DNA of 64,000 nt, taken from contig NZ_SRXN01000019.1 of the NCBI RefSeq assembly GCF_004827385.1, forward strand, positions 62,001 to 126,000, read 5' to 3'. Positions 25,605-34,070 of the stretch are shown here, piece by piece (the stretch's first letter is position 1; the number at the start of each line of letters is the position of its first letter). The translations under genes and the position numbers were made by a program. This DNA is from Ensifer sp. MPMI2T. GTDB taxonomy: Bacteria > Pseudomonadota > Alphaproteobacteria > Rhizobiales > Rhizobiaceae. The notes under the pieces were generated by a model that saw nothing but the letters and a program-made list of their open reading frames with translations, searched no databases and was not told the origin of the DNA.

Positions 25605-25910
25605 ATGACCGAACTCAGAGAGGATCAGCAGACCGCCTTCGAAGCCGCAGCTTTCCGACGGCTCGTCGCGCATCTGCGTGAGCGCAGCGACGTCCAGAAT
25701 ATCGACCTGATGAATCTTGCCGGCTTCTGCCGCAACTGCCTCTCCAACTGGTATCGCGAGGCGGCCGAGGCTTCCGGCGTAGAGATGAGCAAGGAGGAAT
25801 CGCGCGAGATCATCTACGGCATGCCGTATGAGGAATGGCGTGCACGGCACCAGACGGACGCATCCGCCGAGCAGAAGGCCGCCTTCGAGCGCAATCGCCC
25901 AAAGGAATAG
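25605..25910 (+). CDS. DUF1244 family protein
   Basis: A 101-residue soluble protein. It carries the family core AFRRLVAHLRERSDVQNIDLMNLAGFCRNCLSNWYREAA with the CRNC pair, then the EIIYGMPYEEWRARHQ motif. DUF1244 occurs widely in proteobacteria and has no established role. An AGGAGG site precedes the ATG at 25605. It is followed by gapR on the same strand after a 179-base gap. Confidence 0.88.
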   Translation: MTELREDQQTAFEAAAFRRLVAHLRERSDVQNIDLMNLAGFCRNCLSNWYREAAEASGVEMSKEESREIIYGMPYEEWRARHQTDASAEQKAAFERNRPKE

Positions 25911-26089
25911 CATTCCTCCCTGTGCCACTTGCGCGGGAGACGCGACGGCGGCGTGGGGCCGCAGCGCACTTTTCCGCGATCGTGTTCCGGGAAATAGCGC
26001 CGCTGTTGCGCAATCGCCCTTGACCTCGGCGGCGCTTCGCGGCAGGTCACAGCACCCAGAAAATTCATTCCCCATAAAAGGAGAAGACC

Positions 26090-26356
26090 ATGTCGGATGC
26101 TCACGGCGTCGCACGCGACCAGCTTCGTGCTTTCATCGAACGGATCGAACGGCTGGAAGAGGAAAAAAAGACAATCGCGGACGACATCAAGGATGTCTAC
26201 GGCGAGGCCAAGGCAATGGGCTTCGACACCAAGATCCTGCGCAAGGTCATTTCCATTCGCAAGCAGGACCATGACGAGCGCATGGAACAGGAAGCAATCC
26301 TCGACACCTACCTGCAGGCGCTGGGCATGGTTCCGGCGGCCGAAGATGCAGCATAA
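26090..26356 (+). CDS. gapR: GapR nucleoid-associated protein (DUF2312)
   Basis: An 88-residue coiled-coil protein of the DUF2312/GapR family. In Caulobacter GapR clamps around overtwisted AT-rich DNA and supports replication and topoisomerase activity. The sequence shows [49 protein letters not shown], the typical basic coiled coil, and a short acidic tail. AAGGAGAAGACC precedes the ATG. The gene is monocistronic with a terminator downstream. Confidence 0.9.
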   Translation: MSDAHGVARDQLRAFIERIERLEEEKKTIADDIKDVYGEAKAMGFDTKILRKVISIRKQDHDERMEQEAILDTYLQALGMVPAAEDAA

Positions 26357-26383
26357 GCTCTTCTACTGCATCTTTTCCAAGTC

Positions 26384-26467
26384 GTAGCCGATTTACGGAT
26401 AAACATGCAGCAATTCAAAGTGCTACAGCGTCCTTTGCGCGTCTCATAATACGCGCGGCGCGGTAGC
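26384..26467. repeat. Rhizobial mosaic palindromic repeat
   Basis: Shortened copy with ACATGCAGCAATTCAAAGTGC, ACAGCGTCC and GCGCGTCTCATAATACGCGCGGCGCGGTAG, between gapR and its terminator. Confidence 0.65.
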
Positions 26468-26481
26468 GGATCTTAAACAGA

Positions 26482-26511
26482 AAAAGCCCGCCGGTGCGTC
26501 GGCGGGCTTTT
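26482..26511. terminator. Bidirectional terminator between gapR and the DUF882 gene
   Basis: Stem GCCCGCCG / CGGCGGGC with loop GTGCGT, with an A run before and a T run after. It can therefore stop transcription from both convergent genes. Confidence 0.85.
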
Positions 26512-26535
26512 CCATTTTCTCAAGAACGGCGACGA

Positions 26536-28395
26536 TCAGTTGGTGCTGAACTTCTTGACTTCCATGAAGTTTACCGCGTTGCCGCTGAAGCGTGCCGTAT
26601 CGACTACGCGCACACCACTCGTGAAGCCCGCGGCATAGACCGTCGTCGGTGCTGCGCGAAGCTTCTTGCTGACGAAGCGCGGTGCCTTGACCGGTTTCGA
26701 CAGGGTAGCGACGCGGCCGGTCGAGAGAGCCCATTCCGAAATGATCTTCTGCGTCAGCTTCGGTTCGGTGCGAACGGACGAACGGCTGGCGGCCTCGGCA
26801 TCCTGCTTCTTCGGCCGACTGCTCTTTGCCGAAACGTCAGCTTCAGTGTCGAAGGCGCTATCGAAGATCGATTCCTTCGAACTTGCATCCGACCGGGGCG
26901 CATAGGCAGCCATTTCGATCGGCTGCGCGGCTGGTTCGGGTTCTGTCGTCGGCGCAGCAAGCGCCACGCGCGTCGCGGCCTGGGCAGCAGTGTCATGCGG
27001 CGCCTCGGCGGAGGCCACAACCGGTCGATCCGCGAAAGCCGGGACCGCAACTTCGGCTTCGGCAACGGCCGCGAGCGCGGCTTCCCCGGCCGGGCGCATC
27101 CCCGGGACCGGCACGAAACCGAGCGCCTGCGCATCCCCGGCCGTGGGGTCGGTGGACGCCACAAGCGTTCCGTCGGCAATCAGTTGATTCATATCGCGAC
27201 GGTCAAGCATCTGCGGAACGGGCACCTTCAACGTGCTGAGATCCGCATATTGCGATGGGACGGCCGGCGTCTGCTGCATGGCCGCGGCCAGCGCCTCCTG
27301 GGCGTTGTTTTGCGTGGGCGCGACAAGCGCAACCGCGACGCCGCCATTAGCCGGAGCGTCCTTAAAGGCCGGGCGAACCGCCGGAACCGGTGCATTGATG
27401 TTCTGCTGTTCTTCCGAGCTCTCGCCGGCAACCGAACCTGCGACACCCGGAAGCGCCTCCTGCCCAGCCGGAGCAGATGCGGTTTGGGCCTTGGCCGGCG
27501 CCTCGCTCTCGCCGTCGTCCGCCGCGCCGGCAGCGATTGCCGCTGGTTCTTCATCCTCGTCGCCACCGCCGCCGAAGAGCATGGCGAAGAGATTGCCGCT
27601 GCGCTTGCCGCTGGCAGCGTCGCCCGGTCCCTTGGCACCGCCGCCGGCGACCTCGATAGCCGACGCGCCGACGCGCCGCTTATAATCGGCAACAGCCTGC
27701 TGGTAGCCCGGCAGCGGCTTGCCGTCAGACGGCACGTGCATGGTCTTGCCGTCCGGGAAGAGACGCGCGAGCTCGTTGCGCGTCATGCGCGGCCAAGCGC
27801 GCACGCCACCGACATCCATGTGGACGAAAGGAGAACCGGAGGTCGGATAATAGCCGACGCCACCCACCTGGAACTTCATGCCGATTTCGCGGAGCGTCTT
27901 AAGCCTCACGTCAGGGATGTAAAAATCCATCGCCTTGCCGAGCATGTGCTGGCTCTTCTTGGCGACACCCTTCGAGCGGGACCGCAGCATGTTGTTGGTG
28001 GTCGGCGAACGATAGGCGGAAACGACGTGGATATAATCGCGCGAACCGCTCTTCTGGTAGACCTCCCAGACGAGATCAAGAAGCCGCGGATCCATCTTGG
28101 TCGGCTCGTTGCGCCGCCAGTCGCGTAGAAAACGGTTGATCTGCTGCAATCCTCTGGAATCGTAGCGGCCGTTGCGCTTGAAGGTGATCTGCGCTTTTTC
28201 CTTGGTATGGATGAAATAAAGCTTCAAGGTCCGGGTTTGGCCGGCTGCTTCGACGGGAGGTGCCATGCCGGGTGTAACGAGGGACGCCGCCAAGGCAATG
28301 GAGGCAAGAACTTGTGGCCCCTTGCGGGCAATCGCCGAGCAGACTCTGCGCGCTAAGAAGCCGACCGGCTTCTTCAAACCGAACAAATTTGGCAT
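26536..28395 (-). CDS. DUF882 (YcbK-like, peptidase M15 fold) exported protein
   Basis: A 619-residue protein. It has an N-terminal signal region (ending near TPGMAPPVEAAG), a DUF882/M15-type domain at about residues 55-220 (KLYFIHTKEKAQITFKRNGRYD, VVSAYRSPTTNNMLR, SQHMLGKAMDFYIPD, SGSPFVHMDVGGVRAW), then some 400 low-complexity residues rich in Ala and Pro. The H-x6-D and H-x-D motifs match zinc ligands of D,D-peptidase-like enzymes, so peptidoglycan cleavage is likely. The long tail is unusual compared with the compact YcbK family. The promoter region holds a 17-bp palindrome. Confidence 0.85.
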   Translation of the reverse strand: MPNLFGLKKPVGFLARRVCSAIARKGPQVLASIALAASLVTPGMAPPVEAAGQTRTLKLYFIHTKEKAQITFKRNGRYDSRGLQQINRFLRDWRRNEPTKMDPRLLDLVWEVYQKSGSRDYIHVVSAYRSPTTNNMLRSRSKGVAKKSQHMLGKAMDFYIPDVRLKTLREIGMKFQVGGVGYYPTSGSPFVHMDVGGVRAWPRMTRNELARLFPDGKTMHVPSDGKPLPGYQQAVADYKRRVGASAIEVAGGGAKGPGDAASGKRSGNLFAMLFGGGGDEDEEPAAIAAGAADDGESEAPAKAQTASAPAGQEALPGVAGSVAGESSEEQQNINAPVPAVRPAFKDAPANGGVAVALVAPTQNNAQEALAAAMQQTPAVPSQYADLSTLKVPVPQMLDRRDMNQLIADGTLVASTDPTAGDAQALGFVPVPGMRPAGEAALAAVAEAEVAVPAFADRPVVASAEAPHDTAAQAATRVALAAPTTEPEPAAQPIEMAAYAPRSDASSKESIFDSAFDTEADVSAKSSRPKKQDAEAASRSSVRTEPKLTQKIISEWALSTGRVATLSKPVKAPRFVSKKLRAAPTTVYAAGFTSGVRVVDTARFSGNAVNFMEVKKFSTN

Positions 28396-28451
28396 TCAAT
28401 CCCCGTCCGCCGGACAACCGTGCTTTGCTGTCTCACATGACTGTCAAATAA

Positions 28452-28516
28452 GGTGACAGCATGGCAAATATGCCACAGTGGTCACCGCCCCTTATAATAT
28501 AGTGAACAGTTCACTA
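28452..28516. promoter_or_regulatory. Palindromes upstream of the DUF882 gene
   Basis: TAGTGAACAGTTCACTA (28500-28516) is a perfect 17-bp palindrome. On the minus strand it lies between a TTGTTA box and a TTATAA box. Nearer the gene is a nested inverted repeat: GGTGAC (28452) with GTCACC (28486) outside, TGGCA-AATA-TGCCA inside. The first looks like a TetR-type operator in a promoter spacer. The second may be another operator or a leader hairpin. Confidence 0.45.
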
Positions 28517-28575
28517 ACAAGGTCTAAACAGCGGTGACCCAATTGTGCGGCTAATGAGTTGTGAATGCGTCGAAT

Positions 28576-30120
28576 TTATGCGGCCTCACGCAGCGGATCG
28601 TCGGGGTCGATGCCGTAATCCTTGAGCTTTCTATAGAGCGTTGAGCGGCCTATACCGAGTTTTCGCGCCACTTGACTCATCTGCCCACGATAGAACTTCA
28701 AAGCAAAGCGAATCAGTTCTTCCTCAACTTCGGCCAGTTTGCGCACATCGCCCCCCTCATCGACGCTGGCGATGGCGTTCTCGAGACGATTGTCCGCTGC
28801 ATGCTCCCGGGACGCCGGTTGCTCCGCGATCTTCAAATCGGCGCGCGTGCCGGAAGCATATTCGGCAACCGTCGAAGCACGTTCCGGTCCAGCCTCGCCC
28901 CAGGAGAAGCCGGAGCGATCGGCGACGACGTAGCCAGGGATCTGGGTCGCGATCTGCGGAAAATCCTTGACCGTGAGTTCGTTGCCCTCCGCCAGCACCA
29001 CCGCGCGGAAAATCGCGTTTTCGAGTTGGCGGATATTGCCCGGCCAATCGTAGGCCGTCAGCAGCGCCATGGCACCGCTCGATACCGTCAGTGGCTGGTT
29101 GAGCCTCTGCTCGGCGGCAAAGCGCTCGACGAAGGCGCGCACCAGCACGGGAATATCTTCCTTGCGCCGGCGCAGCGCCGGAATGGTGATCGGAAAGACA
29201 TTGAGGCGATAATAGAGATCTTCCCGGAACCGGCCTTCGCGCACCTCGTTGATAAGGTCCTTGTTGGTGGCCGAGATCAGCCGCACGTTGACCTTATGCG
29301 GATGACGCGCACCGACAGTCTCTATCTCGCCCTGCTGGACGGCGCGTAAGAGCTTGACCTGAACATCGAGCGGCAGATCGCCGATCTCGTCGAGGAAGAG
29401 CGTTCCGCCATCCGCATCGACGAACTTGCCCGTGTGCTTTTCGGTTGCGCCGGTGAAGGCGCCCTTCTCGTGACCGAACAGGATGCTTTCGACCAGGTTG
29501 TGCGGGATCGCGCCGCAATTGACGGTAACGAACGGCTTGCCGGCCCGGTCGCTTGCCGATTGGATCGCGCGCGCCACCATCTCCTTGCCGACGCCGGATT
29601 CGCCTTCAAGCACGATCGGGATATTGGACTGTGCAGCGCGACGGGCAAGGTCGATGACCCGGATCATCGCCGGGCTCGCCGAGACGATGTCGTCGAACCC
29701 AACCGCGCCCCCGCGCGACCGGCGCGACGTTTTCACCTTGCCGTCGCGGTGTGCCATTTTCAGCGCATTGCCGATCGCCACCGCGAGCCGCTCCGGCGAT
29801 ACGGGCTTGACGAGGAAGTCGAAGGCCCCGGCCTGCATCGCCTGGACGACCGTTTCGATGCCGCCTTGCCCGGTCTGGACGATCACGGGCGTATCGACGC
29901 CGCGTTCGGCAAGCGCTTCGAGGAAACCATGGCCGTTCATCTCGGGCATCAGGAGGTCGAGCAGGATGACATCTATGATACCGCCCTTGCGCACCAGGAG
30001 TTCGAGTCCGCTGCGCCCGTTGTCGGCGAGATGCGCGACGTGGCCCAGCCGTTCGATCATGTTCGTCAGCAACCGGCGCTGGACCGGATCATCATCGATG
30101 ACAAGAATATGTGATGTCAC
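28576..30120 (-). CDS. Sigma-54-dependent response regulator (NtrC/DctD type)
   Basis: A 514-residue regulator. It has an N-terminal receiver (residues 4-120; acidic pair DDD, phosphorylatable Asp55 in VILLDLLMP, Lys in FLVKPVSP). The AAA+ domain (about 145-380) has Walker A GESGVGKE, the sigma-54-contact loop GAFTGA and Walker B GGTLFLDEIGDL. A Fis-type DNA-binding helix pair (MSQVARKLGIGRSTLYRKL) closes it. It should activate RpoN promoters when phosphorylated. No histidine kinase gene is adjacent, so the partner is unknown. The start is GTG at 30120 with a perfect AGGAGG site. Confidence 0.92.
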   Translation of the reverse strand: MTSHILVIDDDPVQRRLLTNMIERLGHVAHLADNGRSGLELLVRKGGIIDVILLDLLMPEMNGHGFLEALAERGVDTPVIVQTGQGGIETVVQAMQAGAFDFLVKPVSPERLAVAIGNALKMAHRDGKVKTSRRSRGGAVGFDDIVSASPAMIRVIDLARRAAQSNIPIVLEGESGVGKEMVARAIQSASDRAGKPFVTVNCGAIPHNLVESILFGHEKGAFTGATEKHTGKFVDADGGTLFLDEIGDLPLDVQVKLLRAVQQGEIETVGARHPHKVNVRLISATNKDLINEVREGRFREDLYYRLNVFPITIPALRRRKEDIPVLVRAFVERFAAEQRLNQPLTVSSGAMALLTAYDWPGNIRQLENAIFRAVVLAEGNELTVKDFPQIATQIPGYVVADRSGFSWGEAGPERASTVAEYASGTRADLKIAEQPASREHAADNRLENAIASVDEGGDVRKLAEVEEELIRFALKFYRGQMSQVARKLGIGRSTLYRKLKDYGIDPDDPLREAA

Positions 30121-30307
30121 GAAAGCCTCCTGCTCAGGACACGCGGTACTCTTTGGCCAACCTCATGTGCCAAATCATGCCAGCTATTCGTGCCATAAAG
30201 GGCTGAACATCATGTTTTGAGAAAAGCTTGCATTTTATCCATTGGCGGCGATAGCAATGAGGCCCATATGGCCTGCCGCTTCCGCCACGAACACGGGAAA
30301 TCCGAAG

Positions 30308-32182
30308 ATGCCGCTATCCACCCGCAACCCAGTCGCTTCCGCCGCTCGATCCACTCTTCGTGCCACGGCCGGACAGGCGCATGCCGCTGCCGCCCAACTC
30401 GGCGATCTGCCGTCCTGGCGGCTTGAAGATCTTTATGCGTCCGCCACGTCGGAAGCATTCCGCGCCGACATGGCGAAGGCGGATGCCGACGCGATCGCCT
30501 TCGAGAAGAAATGGAAAGGCAAGCTGACGGAGGCTGCCGGCAATACCGGCGACGACGGCATCGGTGCAGCGGTGAAGGAGTTCGAGGCGCTCGAGGATCT
30601 GATGGGCCGCATCGCGTCCTTCGCTGGGCTCACCTATTTCTCCGACACGTCCAATCCGGCGAACGGCAAACTCTACGGCGACGTCCAGTCGAAGCTCACC
30701 GACATGTCGGCGCATCTTTTATTCTTCTCGCTGGAACTCAACCGCATCGAGGATAGCATCATCGATGCGGCTCTGACGAAGGACAGCCTTGCGGCACACT
30801 ACAAGCCGTGGATCCTCGACCTGCGCAAGGACAAGCCCTATCAACTCGACGACAAGCTGGAGCAGCTTTTCCTCGAAAAGTCGATGACCGGCGCGACCGC
30901 CTTCAACCGCCTGTTTGACGAGACCGTTGCGGCGCTCACCTTCAACGTCGACGGCGAGGCGTTGCCGCTCGAGGTTGCGTTGAACCTTCTGCAGGACCCC
31001 TCGCCGGAGACCCGCAAGAAGGCGGCCATGGCACTCGCCGAAACCTTCAAGGTGAACATCCGCACCTTCACGCTGGTGACCAATACGCTTGCCAAGGACA
31101 AGGAAATCTCCGACCGCTGGCGCGGCTTCGCGGACATCGCCGACAGCCGCCATCTCGCCAATCGCGTCGAACGGGAGGTGGTGGACGCGCTGGCCGCCGC
31201 GGTCAAGGCCGCCTATCCGCGCCTCTCGCACCGCTACTACGCCATGAAGGCGAAATGGCTCGGCATGGAGCAGATGAACTTCTGGGACCGCAACGCCCCG
31301 CTCCCCGAAACGCCAAACGCCATCATTCCGTGGAACGAGGCGAAGGACACGGTGCTCTCCGCCTATCATGCCTTCGCTCCGGAAATGGCGACAATCGCCC
31401 GCCGTTTCTTCGATGACCGCTGGATCGACGCACCCGTCCGCCCCGGCAAGACGCCCGGCGCTTTCGCGCATCCGACGGTTCCCTCCGTCCATCCCTACGT
31501 GCTCGTCAATTACATGGGCAAGCCGCGGGACGTGATGACGCTCGCCCACGAACTCGGGCACGGCGTGCATCAAGTGCTCGCCGGCGCTCAGGGTGCGTTG
31601 ATGGCTTCGACGCCGCTGACGCTTGCCGAAACCGCCTCCGTCTTCGGCGAGATGCTGACCTTCCGCGCGCTCCTCGATCAGACCAAGGACAAGCGCGAGC
31701 GCAAGGCGATGCTCGCGCAGAAGGTGGAGGACATGATCAATACGGTCGTGCGCCAGATCGCCTTCTATGAGTTCGAGCGCAAGGTCCACACCGCCCGCAA
31801 GGACGGCGAACTGACCGCCGACGACCTCGGCGAAATGTGGCTCTCGGTTCAGACGGAAAGCCTCGGTCCCGCGATCCGGATCTCCGAAGGCTACGAGACC
31901 TATTGGGCCTATATCCCCCACTTCATCCACTCACCCTTCTACGTCTATGCCTACGCCTTCGGCGATTGCCTGGTGAACTCGCTCTACGCCGTCTACCAAA
32001 AGGCCGAGAAGGGCTTCCAGGAGAAGTATTTCGAGCTTCTGAAGGCCGGTGGAACCAAGCATCATTCCGAACTGCTGGCGCCCTTCGGGCTCGACGCGAC
32101 CGATCCGTCGTTCTGGGCGCAGGGACTGTCGATGATTGAGGGGCTGATCGACGAGTTGGAGGCGCTTGATAAGGCAGCCTGA
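30308..32182 (+). CDS. pepF: Oligoendopeptidase F (M3 family metallopeptidase)
   Basis: A 624-residue M3-family peptidase. The zinc motif HELGH is in MTLAHELGHGVHQVLAG near residue 416, with the third ligand Glu in TLAETASVFGEMLTF about 25 residues on. This is the standard gluzincin arrangement of PepF, which degrades short peptides in the cytosol. The length is normal. I chose the ATG at 30308 after CACGGGAAA; an ATG at 30242 would add 22 residues. It is divergent from the sigma-54 regulator gene. Confidence 0.92.
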   Translation: MPLSTRNPVASAARSTLRATAGQAHAAAAQLGDLPSWRLEDLYASATSEAFRADMAKADADAIAFEKKWKGKLTEAAGNTGDDGIGAAVKEFEALEDLMGRIASFAGLTYFSDTSNPANGKLYGDVQSKLTDMSAHLLFFSLELNRIEDSIIDAALTKDSLAAHYKPWILDLRKDKPYQLDDKLEQLFLEKSMTGATAFNRLFDETVAALTFNVDGEALPLEVALNLLQDPSPETRKKAAMALAETFKVNIRTFTLVTNTLAKDKEISDRWRGFADIADSRHLANRVEREVVDALAAAVKAAYPRLSHRYYAMKAKWLGMEQMNFWDRNAPLPETPNAIIPWNEAKDTVLSAYHAFAPEMATIARRFFDDRWIDAPVRPGKTPGAFAHPTVPSVHPYVLVNYMGKPRDVMTLAHELGHGVHQVLAGAQGALMASTPLTLAETASVFGEMLTFRALLDQTKDKRERKAMLAQKVEDMINTVVRQIAFYEFERKVHTARKDGELTADDLGEMWLSVQTESLGPAIRISEGYETYWAYIPHFIHSPFYVYAYAFGDCLVNSLYAVYQKAEKGFQEKYFELLKAGGTKHHSELLAPFGLDATDPSFWAQGLSMIEGLIDELEALDKAA

Positions 32183-32183
32183 G

Positions 32184-32250
32184 CCACTACGGCGCCGTGC
32201 GTCCTTTCGGACGCACAAAGGCCGCCGTAGTACTTTAAATCGCTGTATGC
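32184..32250. repeat. Rhizobial mosaic palindromic repeat
   Basis: ACTACGGCGCCGTGCGTCC-TTTC-GGACGCAC and CCGCCGTAGTACTTTAAATCGCTG. It forms a hairpin after pepF that could slow transcription before pabB. Confidence 0.6.
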
Positions 32251-32289
32251 CCCAACGGCCGGATGTTGAACGGACGACGACCAGCTTCG

Positions 32290-33447
32290 ATGATCGAGAA
32301 TGCGCCCTATGTCCTTTTCCGGGACGACAGCGAGAACCGGACGACGGTTTTCGCCGAGCCCTCACGCGTGATCACGGCGCGCACACAAGGCGAATTCCGG
32401 CGCGGCCTTGCGGAAATCGAAAGTGCTCATCGTGCCGGAAAGTGGCTCGCCGGCTATATGGCCTATGAGGCCGGCCACCTTTTCGAAGAAAAGCTTGAGG
32501 CCTTTGCCGAGGAGAACCGCGAAACGCCGCTGATGTCGTTCGGCGTCTTCGACGCGCCCTCGGAAGGTCATCCACTCGGCGTATCGCAGCGACGGATGGA
32601 AAACGAGCCCTTCCTCTCCGACCCTCGCGCCGGTTGGGACTTTCCGGCCTACCGCGCGCGGTTCGAACGGCTGCATCAGCACCTGCGCCAGGGAGATTGC
32701 TACCAGGCGAACCTGACGATGCCGATCCATGCGCGCTGGTCGGGCGACCCGCGCGCGGCCTTCTGGTCGCTGATCGAGCGCCAGCCGGTGAAATACGGGG
32801 CGCTGGTGGCGCTCGACGGCCCGGTTCTCCTTTCGCGCTCGCCCGAACTGTTCTTCCACGTCGACGCCGACGGCTGGATCGAAACGCATCCGATGAAGGG
32901 CACGGCGCCGCGCGGCGCGACAGCCGAAGAGGACGCGGCAATCATCGCCGCGATGCGGGCAGACGAAAAGACTCAGGCCGAAAACCGGATGATCGTCGAC
33001 CTGTTGCGCAACGACATTTCCCGCGTCACCACGGTCGGAACGTTGGACGTTCCAAAACTCTTCGACATTGAAACCTATCCGACCGTCCATCAGATGGTGA
33101 GCCACGTCAGGGCCAAGCTTCGCCCCGACACCGGCATTGCCGATATCTTTGCGGCTCTCTTTCCCTGCGGTTCCATCACCGGCGCTCCAAAAATCCGGGC
33201 GATGGAGATCCTTCATGAACTGGAAAGCGGGCCGCGCGACGCCTATTGCGGCGCCATCGGCTTCATCGCCCCGAACGGTGTCATGCGGTTCAACGTGGCG
33301 ATCCGGACAATTTCGCTGTTTTCTGACGGCCGGGCGGTCTTCAATGTCGGCGGCGGCATCGTCTTCGATTCGAAGGCCGAAGCCGAATATGACGAATGCC
33401 TCTTGAAAGCGCGCTTCGCCGTCGGCGACGCCGAGATCGCGCGATGA
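32290..33447 (+). CDS. pabB: Aminodeoxychorismate synthase component I
   Basis: About 385 residues of the chorismate-binding family (PabB/TrpE), which make 4-amino-4-deoxychorismate for folate. Visible motifs are CYQANLTMPIHARW, RSPELFFHVDADGWIETHPMKGTAPRG (with the PIKGT-like site), AENRMIVDLLRNDISRV, and LFPCGSITGAPKIRAMEI. The invariant Glu/chorismate-site blocks are present. The C terminus overlaps the pabC-like gene by four bases. No pabA glutamine amidotransferase is adjacent. The ATG at 32263 would add nine residues; neither start has a strong ribosome site. Confidence 0.9.
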   Translation: MIENAPYVLFRDDSENRTTVFAEPSRVITARTQGEFRRGLAEIESAHRAGKWLAGYMAYEAGHLFEEKLEAFAEENRETPLMSFGVFDAPSEGHPLGVSQRRMENEPFLSDPRAGWDFPAYRARFERLHQHLRQGDCYQANLTMPIHARWSGDPRAAFWSLIERQPVKYGALVALDGPVLLSRSPELFFHVDADGWIETHPMKGTAPRGATAEEDAAIIAAMRADEKTQAENRMIVDLLRNDISRVTTVGTLDVPKLFDIETYPTVHQMVSHVRAKLRPDTGIADIFAALFPCGSITGAPKIRAMEILHELESGPRDAYCGAIGFIAPNGVMRFNVAIRTISLFSDGRAVFNVGGGIVFDSKAEAEYDECLLKARFAVGDAEIAR

Positions 33448-34070
33448 CGGATTTTTCTCTGATTGAGACACTGCGCTTCGAGCCGGAGACAGGCTTCGTC
33501 CGCCTGCGACTGCACCTCGCACGGCTGACGCGCTCGGCGAGGCGGCTTGGCTTTGTCGGCGCTGACGCTGCCGAAGCGCACCTGAGGGAAGCCGTGCACG
33601 GCGCCGAAGGTCCGTTGCGGGTCCGCCTGACGCTTGACCGCCACGGCGCCATCGCCGTGACCACCGCTCCTTTTACCGCTCTTCCCGACGATGCCGTCTG
33701 GCGCGCGCGGATCGCTGCCACAAGGCTCGATTCCGGCAATCGGCTGCTTCGGTTCAAGACCACGCGGCGCGAAATCTTCGAGGCTGCGCGCAGCGAGTTC
33801 TCGCCGGCGGAGGCTGACGAGGTCATCCTGCTCAACGAAAAGGGCGAGGTTTGCGAAGGCACGATAACCTCCGTCTTCCTCGATGACGGAAGCGGCATCG
33901 TCAAAACGCCGCCGATCGGCTGCGGCCTGCTTGCCGGCGTGCTGCGGGCCGAACTCATCTGCCAGCGCCGCGCGCGCGTTTCTCGTCTCTCGCCTGCCGA
34001 TCTTGAAAGCGGTGACCTCTATCTCGGCAATTCGCTAAGAGGTCTGATCCGGGCGAAACTCGGGGTCTGA
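33444..34070 (+). CDS. Aminotransferase class IV, probable aminodeoxychorismate lyase
   Basis: A 208-residue protein that starts at ATGA in the pabB stop. It is a fold-type IV PLP enzyme: KTTRREIFEAAR (the Lys that binds PLP), VILLNEKGEVCEGTITSVFLDDG, and PPIGCGLLAGVLRAELI. In this context it should act as PabC, turning aminodeoxychorismate to 4-aminobenzoate and pyruvate. It is shorter than typical PabC (about 270 residues), but this compact form is common beside pabB. The 3' end overlaps the convergent diguanylate cyclase gene by 36 bases. Confidence 0.82.
   Translation: MTDFSLIETLRFEPETGFVRLRLHLARLTRSARRLGFVGADAAEAHLREAVHGAEGPLRVRLTLDRHGAIAVTTAPFTALPDDAVWRARIAATRLDSGNRLLRFKTTRREIFEAARSEFSPAEADEVILLNEKGEVCEGTITSVFLDDGSGIVKTPPIGCGLLAGVLRAELICQRRARVSRLSPADLESGDLYLGNSLRGLIRAKLGV

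Noticed and set aside
30168..30195. Three TGCCA blocks (TGGCA on the minus strand) upstream of the sigma-54 regulator, resembling a sigma-54 promoter
   Set aside because: The GG and GC elements are not ten bases apart in any pair, and no TTGC follows at the right place.
32290..34070. Possible full anthranilate/pABA operon including pabA
   Set aside because: Only the chorismate-binding and class IV aminotransferase genes are present; no glutamine amidotransferase domain lies in or near them.
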